This document shows positions 61,417 to 64,000 of a stretch of DNA of 64,000 nucleotides, piece by piece (the stretch's first letter is position 1; each line of letters begins with the position of its first letter). The translations under genes and the position numbers were made by a program. The DNA comes from JADCRZ01 sp965200945 (lineage in GTDB: Bacteria > Bacteroidota > Bacteroidia > Chitinophagales > Chitinophagaceae). The stretch lies in contig OZ241749.1 of the NCBI GenBank assembly GCA_965200945.1, positions 620,001-684,000 of the forward strand, read 5' to 3'. The notes beneath the pieces were generated by a model, which made no database searches, was not told where the DNA came from, and was given only the letters and a program-made list of their open reading frames with translations.

Positions 61417-63252
61417 CTATTCAGGCACCGGAGCGACGGCTGCTTCAGCCCCCTGGTTGAAATAATCCCTGATGATCTTCGCCTTTGAAGCGCCTACGGC
61501 ATCTGTCAGTTGGGTATCGGAAGCCTGTCGCACGTTCTTGACCGATTTGAACTGTTTAAGCAACGCATTCGCCGTCGTCTTCCCAACGCCCTTGATGTTT
61601 TCCAGTTCGTTCTTGAAAGTGCCTTTGCTCCGGATGTTGCGGTGATGTGTGATGCCGAACCGGTGCACCTCATCTCTGATCCTCCTGACGAGCTTCAGGC
61701 TTTCACTGTTATATGGGAGTTTCAAAGATTCGGTATCATCCGCAAAAAAGATCTCTTCCTCATTCTTCGCCAGTCCCACCAACGTCATTTTGCCTAGTAA
61801 GCCCAGCTCTTCGATGCTTTCCATCGCGGCATGCAGCTGGCCCTTTCCTCCATCAATGATGACCAGTTGGGGCAATTGTTCCTGCTCTTCCGTCAACCGG
61901 CGGTATCTTCTGAACACCACTTCTTTCATCGTGGCAAAATCATTGATGCCCTTCACTGTCTTTACGTTGAAATGGCGGTAATCTTTTTTACTGGAAACCC
62001 CGTTCCGGAAACAGACCATGGCAGACACCGGGTAGCTTCCCTGGAAATTGGAGTTATCAAAACATTCAATATGTACAGGCACCTCCGGCAGATGCAGATC
62101 CTCCTGCAGGCCGTACAACACCTGTGATACTTCTTCGTCGGTCTTGCCTTCCAGGTGAAGCGATTTTTTCTTATTGAGCTCTTCCTTGAAATAATTGACA
62201 TTCTTTTCGGAGAGCTCCAGCAGCTTCTTCTTATCGCCCGCCTTTGGAACCGTAACGACGATCCCTTCTTCGGGATATTCTATCTGAAAAGGAACAACCA
62301 CCTCACTCGATAAACTGTTGAAGGTGGTGCGGATCTGCGCTACCGCAAAGGCCAGTACTTCCTCCGGCCTTTCTTCCAGATGGGTCTCCAGTTGCGTGGT
62401 ATGGGTCTGTATGATCGCTCCGTTCTGTACCATCAGGTAGTTTACATACGCACAGTCGCCGTCTTTAAGGATCGAGAACACGTCCATATTGGTAAGATGA
62501 CGGCTTACTACAACCGACCTGGCGCTGTAATTTTCGAGGTGGTCGATCTTCTTACGTAACAGCTCCGCCTTTTCAAACTGCAGGTTCTCTGCAAACCCCT
62601 TCATCTCGCTTTTGAAATGCTGGATGACGGGAGAGAGGTTCCCCTTCATGAAATTTTTCAGCTGGGAAAGTTCGTTGTTGTAATCGGCTTCTTTCTGAAA
62701 GCCTTCACAGGGCCCTTTGCAGTTGCCCAGATGATATTCAAGGCAGACCTTAAACTTGCCTTTCTCGATGTTGGCAGGGGTAAGGTTCAGCTTGCAGGTG
62801 CGCAGCTGGATGTTCTGTTTTATAAAATCGAGGAGCTCACGCACTTTGTTGACAGAGGTAAACGGTCCGAGGTATTCCGAACCATCGTTGATCCTTTTCC
62901 GGGTGAAGAACACCCGTGGAAAGTGTTCCTTCTTGATCACGATGAAAGGATAGGTCTTGTCATCCTTCAGGTTGATGTTAAAGCGCGGCTGAAATTGCTT
63001 GATCAGCGAATTTTCCAGCAGGAATGCATCCTGCTCCGAATTTACAATGGTAAACTCAATGTGGTGGATGCGTTTGACCAGTTCATGGGTCTTGTAAGTC
63101 GTGAAGGTTTTGGAAAAATAAGAACTGACTCTTTTCCGCAGGTCTTTTGCCTTGCCCACATACAACAATTCCTTCCCCGCATCGTAATATTTGTAGATAC
63201 CGGGCTCATGCGGAATGGTGGGCGCTACCGTCTGAAATTCGTTTGCTGTCAT
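61417..63252 (-). CDS. uvrC: Excinuclease ABC subunit C
   Basis: 611 residues. It makes both incisions in nucleotide excision repair. The GIY-YIG nuclease lies at the N-terminus (GIYKYYDAGKELLYVGKAKDLRKR, residues 18-41), then a cysteine cluster (CLEYHLGNCKGPCEG), the UVR motif (FAENLQFEKAELLRKKIDHLE), the RNase H-like endonuclease (CFDNSNFQGSYPVSAMVCFRNG and LVIIDGGKGQLHAAMES) and tandem helix-hairpin-helix motifs (ENIKGVGKTTANALLKQFKS). The domain order and length are standard. Confidence 0.96.
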   Translation of the reverse strand: MTANEFQTVAPTIPHEPGIYKYYDAGKELLYVGKAKDLRKRVSSYFSKTFTTYKTHELVKRIHHIEFTIVNSEQDAFLLENSLIKQFQPRFNINLKDDKTYPFIVIKKEHFPRVFFTRKRINDGSEYLGPFTSVNKVRELLDFIKQNIQLRTCKLNLTPANIEKGKFKVCLEYHLGNCKGPCEGFQKEADYNNELSQLKNFMKGNLSPVIQHFKSEMKGFAENLQFEKAELLRKKIDHLENYSARSVVVSRHLTNMDVFSILKDGDCAYVNYLMVQNGAIIQTHTTQLETHLEERPEEVLAFAVAQIRTTFNSLSSEVVVPFQIEYPEEGIVVTVPKAGDKKKLLELSEKNVNYFKEELNKKKSLHLEGKTDEEVSQVLYGLQEDLHLPEVPVHIECFDNSNFQGSYPVSAMVCFRNGVSSKKDYRHFNVKTVKGINDFATMKEVVFRRYRRLTEEQEQLPQLVIIDGGKGQLHAAMESIEELGLLGKMTLVGLAKNEEEIFFADDTESLKLPYNSESLKLVRRIRDEVHRFGITHHRNIRSKGTFKNELENIKGVGKTTANALLKQFKSVKNVRQASDTQLTDAVGASKAKIIRDYFNQGAEAAVAPVPE

Positions 63253-63288
63253 GTCACGTCTCCTGTAATATCAATTACAATTTACGGA

Positions 63289-63879
63289 CTAATTTTGTTG
63301 GGGATCAGCCTTCCACACCACTTTTGTGATGGTTGTTTCAGGCTTTTGATGACCCGGTCGCCGGGTGGTAATGAGCTGGAAGTTCCGGTCGGCTTTCCAG
63401 TATAGTTTTTCGAGTACCGCTGTGTCGCCTGTACGGTAATTTTTTTCCATATAAATGCTTCTCACCTGGTCGTCGAGCACCGGATCGGGGTGAATGATCA
63501 CATCCAGTCTTTGCAGAGGAAGTTCTGCGTTGGTGGTGGCGTAGGTGAGGGTGGCGCTGCCGATCGTCTGGTCTGCGAAGCTGTTCTCGGTATATTGTTT
63601 GTGAAGAAGCGGATCGTTCAGGTCGGGCGTCATAAAATTTTGGGCAAGTGCTGCAAATTCCTCCTGACTTATGTTAGCTGAATCAGTGCGGCCCTGTGGC
63701 AGGGTAGTGAATTTCAGCAGCGGAAAACCGAGCGAATCAACATAATGGACCTGGTTTCTGATAAAATCGGCCACCGGGAAATAGCCGGTCTCTTCGGGAG
63801 CAGCTGGTTTTGTTTGACAGGCTCCGGACCATACAAAAAGGAGTAACCATAACAGATTTTCATAACGGAGTAAACGCAT
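63289..63879 (-). CDS. Hypothetical lipoprotein
   Basis: 196 residues from ATG 63879. Lipobox WSGAC, Cys21 (MRLLRYENLLWLLLFVWSGAC). The mature part starts TKPAAPEETGYFPVADFIRNQVHYVDSLGFP and has strands ending in TTRRPGHQKPETTITKVVW. No family recognised. It precedes uvrC by 36 bp on the same strand and may be co-transcribed with it. Confidence 0.75.
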   Translation of the reverse strand: MRLLRYENLLWLLLFVWSGACQTKPAAPEETGYFPVADFIRNQVHYVDSLGFPLLKFTTLPQGRTDSANISQEEFAALAQNFMTPDLNDPLLHKQYTENSFADQTIGSATLTYATTNAELPLQRLDVIIHPDPVLDDQVRSIYMEKNYRTGDTAVLEKLYWKADRNFQLITTRRPGHQKPETTITKVVWKADPQQN

Positions 63880-63927
63880 AGTAAGTTGCTGTCGGAATAA
63901 AGAACTCCGGAACGATACCACTCAAAC

Positions 63928-64000
63928 TCAGCGCAACGTTTTGCTGATGCCAAACTTGATCCCGTATTCCATGAGGTATTCACGGATAGGGTAGCGGTCG
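63928..64000 (-). CDS. Unidentified gene, C-terminal end (cut by window)
   Basis: On the minus strand the window edge enters an open frame reading DRYPIREYLMEYGIKFGISK and then TLR before TGA (63930-63928). Only 23 residues are visible and I cannot assign a family. The spacing of 48 bp to the lipoprotein gene suggests one transcript. Confidence 0.5.
   Translation of the reverse strand, partial: DRYPIREYLMEYGIKFGISKTLR

Noticed and set aside
1..64000. CRISPR arrays, prophage, integrase or intact insertion sequence
   Set aside because: No spaced direct repeats of 25-40 bp, no transposase, integrase or phage structural proteins were seen on either strand.

Overview
The window looks like chromosomal DNA from a Bacteroidota bacterium, most likely of the Chitinophagaceae type. 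Supporting signs are promoters of the TTTG-N20-TAnnTTTG form, a putative-porin family protein, GH97 and GH127 glycosidases, a secreted protease with a T9SS-like C-terminal sorting domain, many lipoproteins, a DUF1599 gene beside folP, and menaquinone synthesis through the futalosine route (mqnE). G+C is moderate and most genes are housekeeping or envelope genes. There is no CRISPR array, intact insertion sequence, prophage or rRNA operon.

Layout. 0-7 kb: 3' end of an aspartate kinase gene, dnaX (with a possible frameshift site), a type II NADH dehydrogenase, a concentrative nucleoside transporter, mqnE and tRNA-Arg(ACG). 7-11.9 kb: a field of GTTCC-N3-GGAAC palindromes, a membrane protein coupled to a Tat-exported M24 peptidase, a guanidine-II riboswitch in front of a guanidinium exporter (gdx), and small genes. 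11.9-21.7 kb, mostly minus strand: mtaB, GH97, rmuC, then a four-gene cluster of ModE-like regulator, TonB-dependent receptor, di-heme peroxidase and SUOX-fold protein. 21.8-32.5 kb: punA, a porin, a heavy-metal (HMA) protein with an outer-membrane-like partner, a phosphoribosyltransferase, phosphoglucomutase, pcm, ndk, nrnA and an FKBP lipoprotein. 32.5-41 kb: folP, DUF1599, DoxX/MauE-like protein, a lone DppB-like permease, GH127, DUF92, an SDR and a cyclophilin lipoprotein. 41-49.7 kb: a large S8/S53-like protease, an ankyrin protein, a sugar-related run (DMT transporter, ThuA, TIM-barrel isomerase, NAGPA domain) and a zinc alcohol dehydrogenase.

49.7-54.1 kb is gene-poor and decayed. It holds a small lipoprotein, an esterase, two truncated genes (an ABC permease tail and a frameshifted metallopeptidase) and two small ORFs, and it ends at tRNA-Arg(TCT). 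54.2-64 kb returns to ordinary genes: a membrane glycosyltransferase-like protein, a cation/proton antiporter, a patatin with an outer-membrane barrel, bipA, uvrC, a lipoprotein and an unidentified partial gene.

The strongest regulatory call is the guanidine-II riboswitch with gdx: two ACGR hairpins, an anti-Shine-Dalgarno arm and all five known guanidinium-site residues are visible. The strongest candidate for a less-described system is the ModE/TonB receptor/peroxidase/SUOX cluster. Two dispersed palindromic repeat families also recur in the window.
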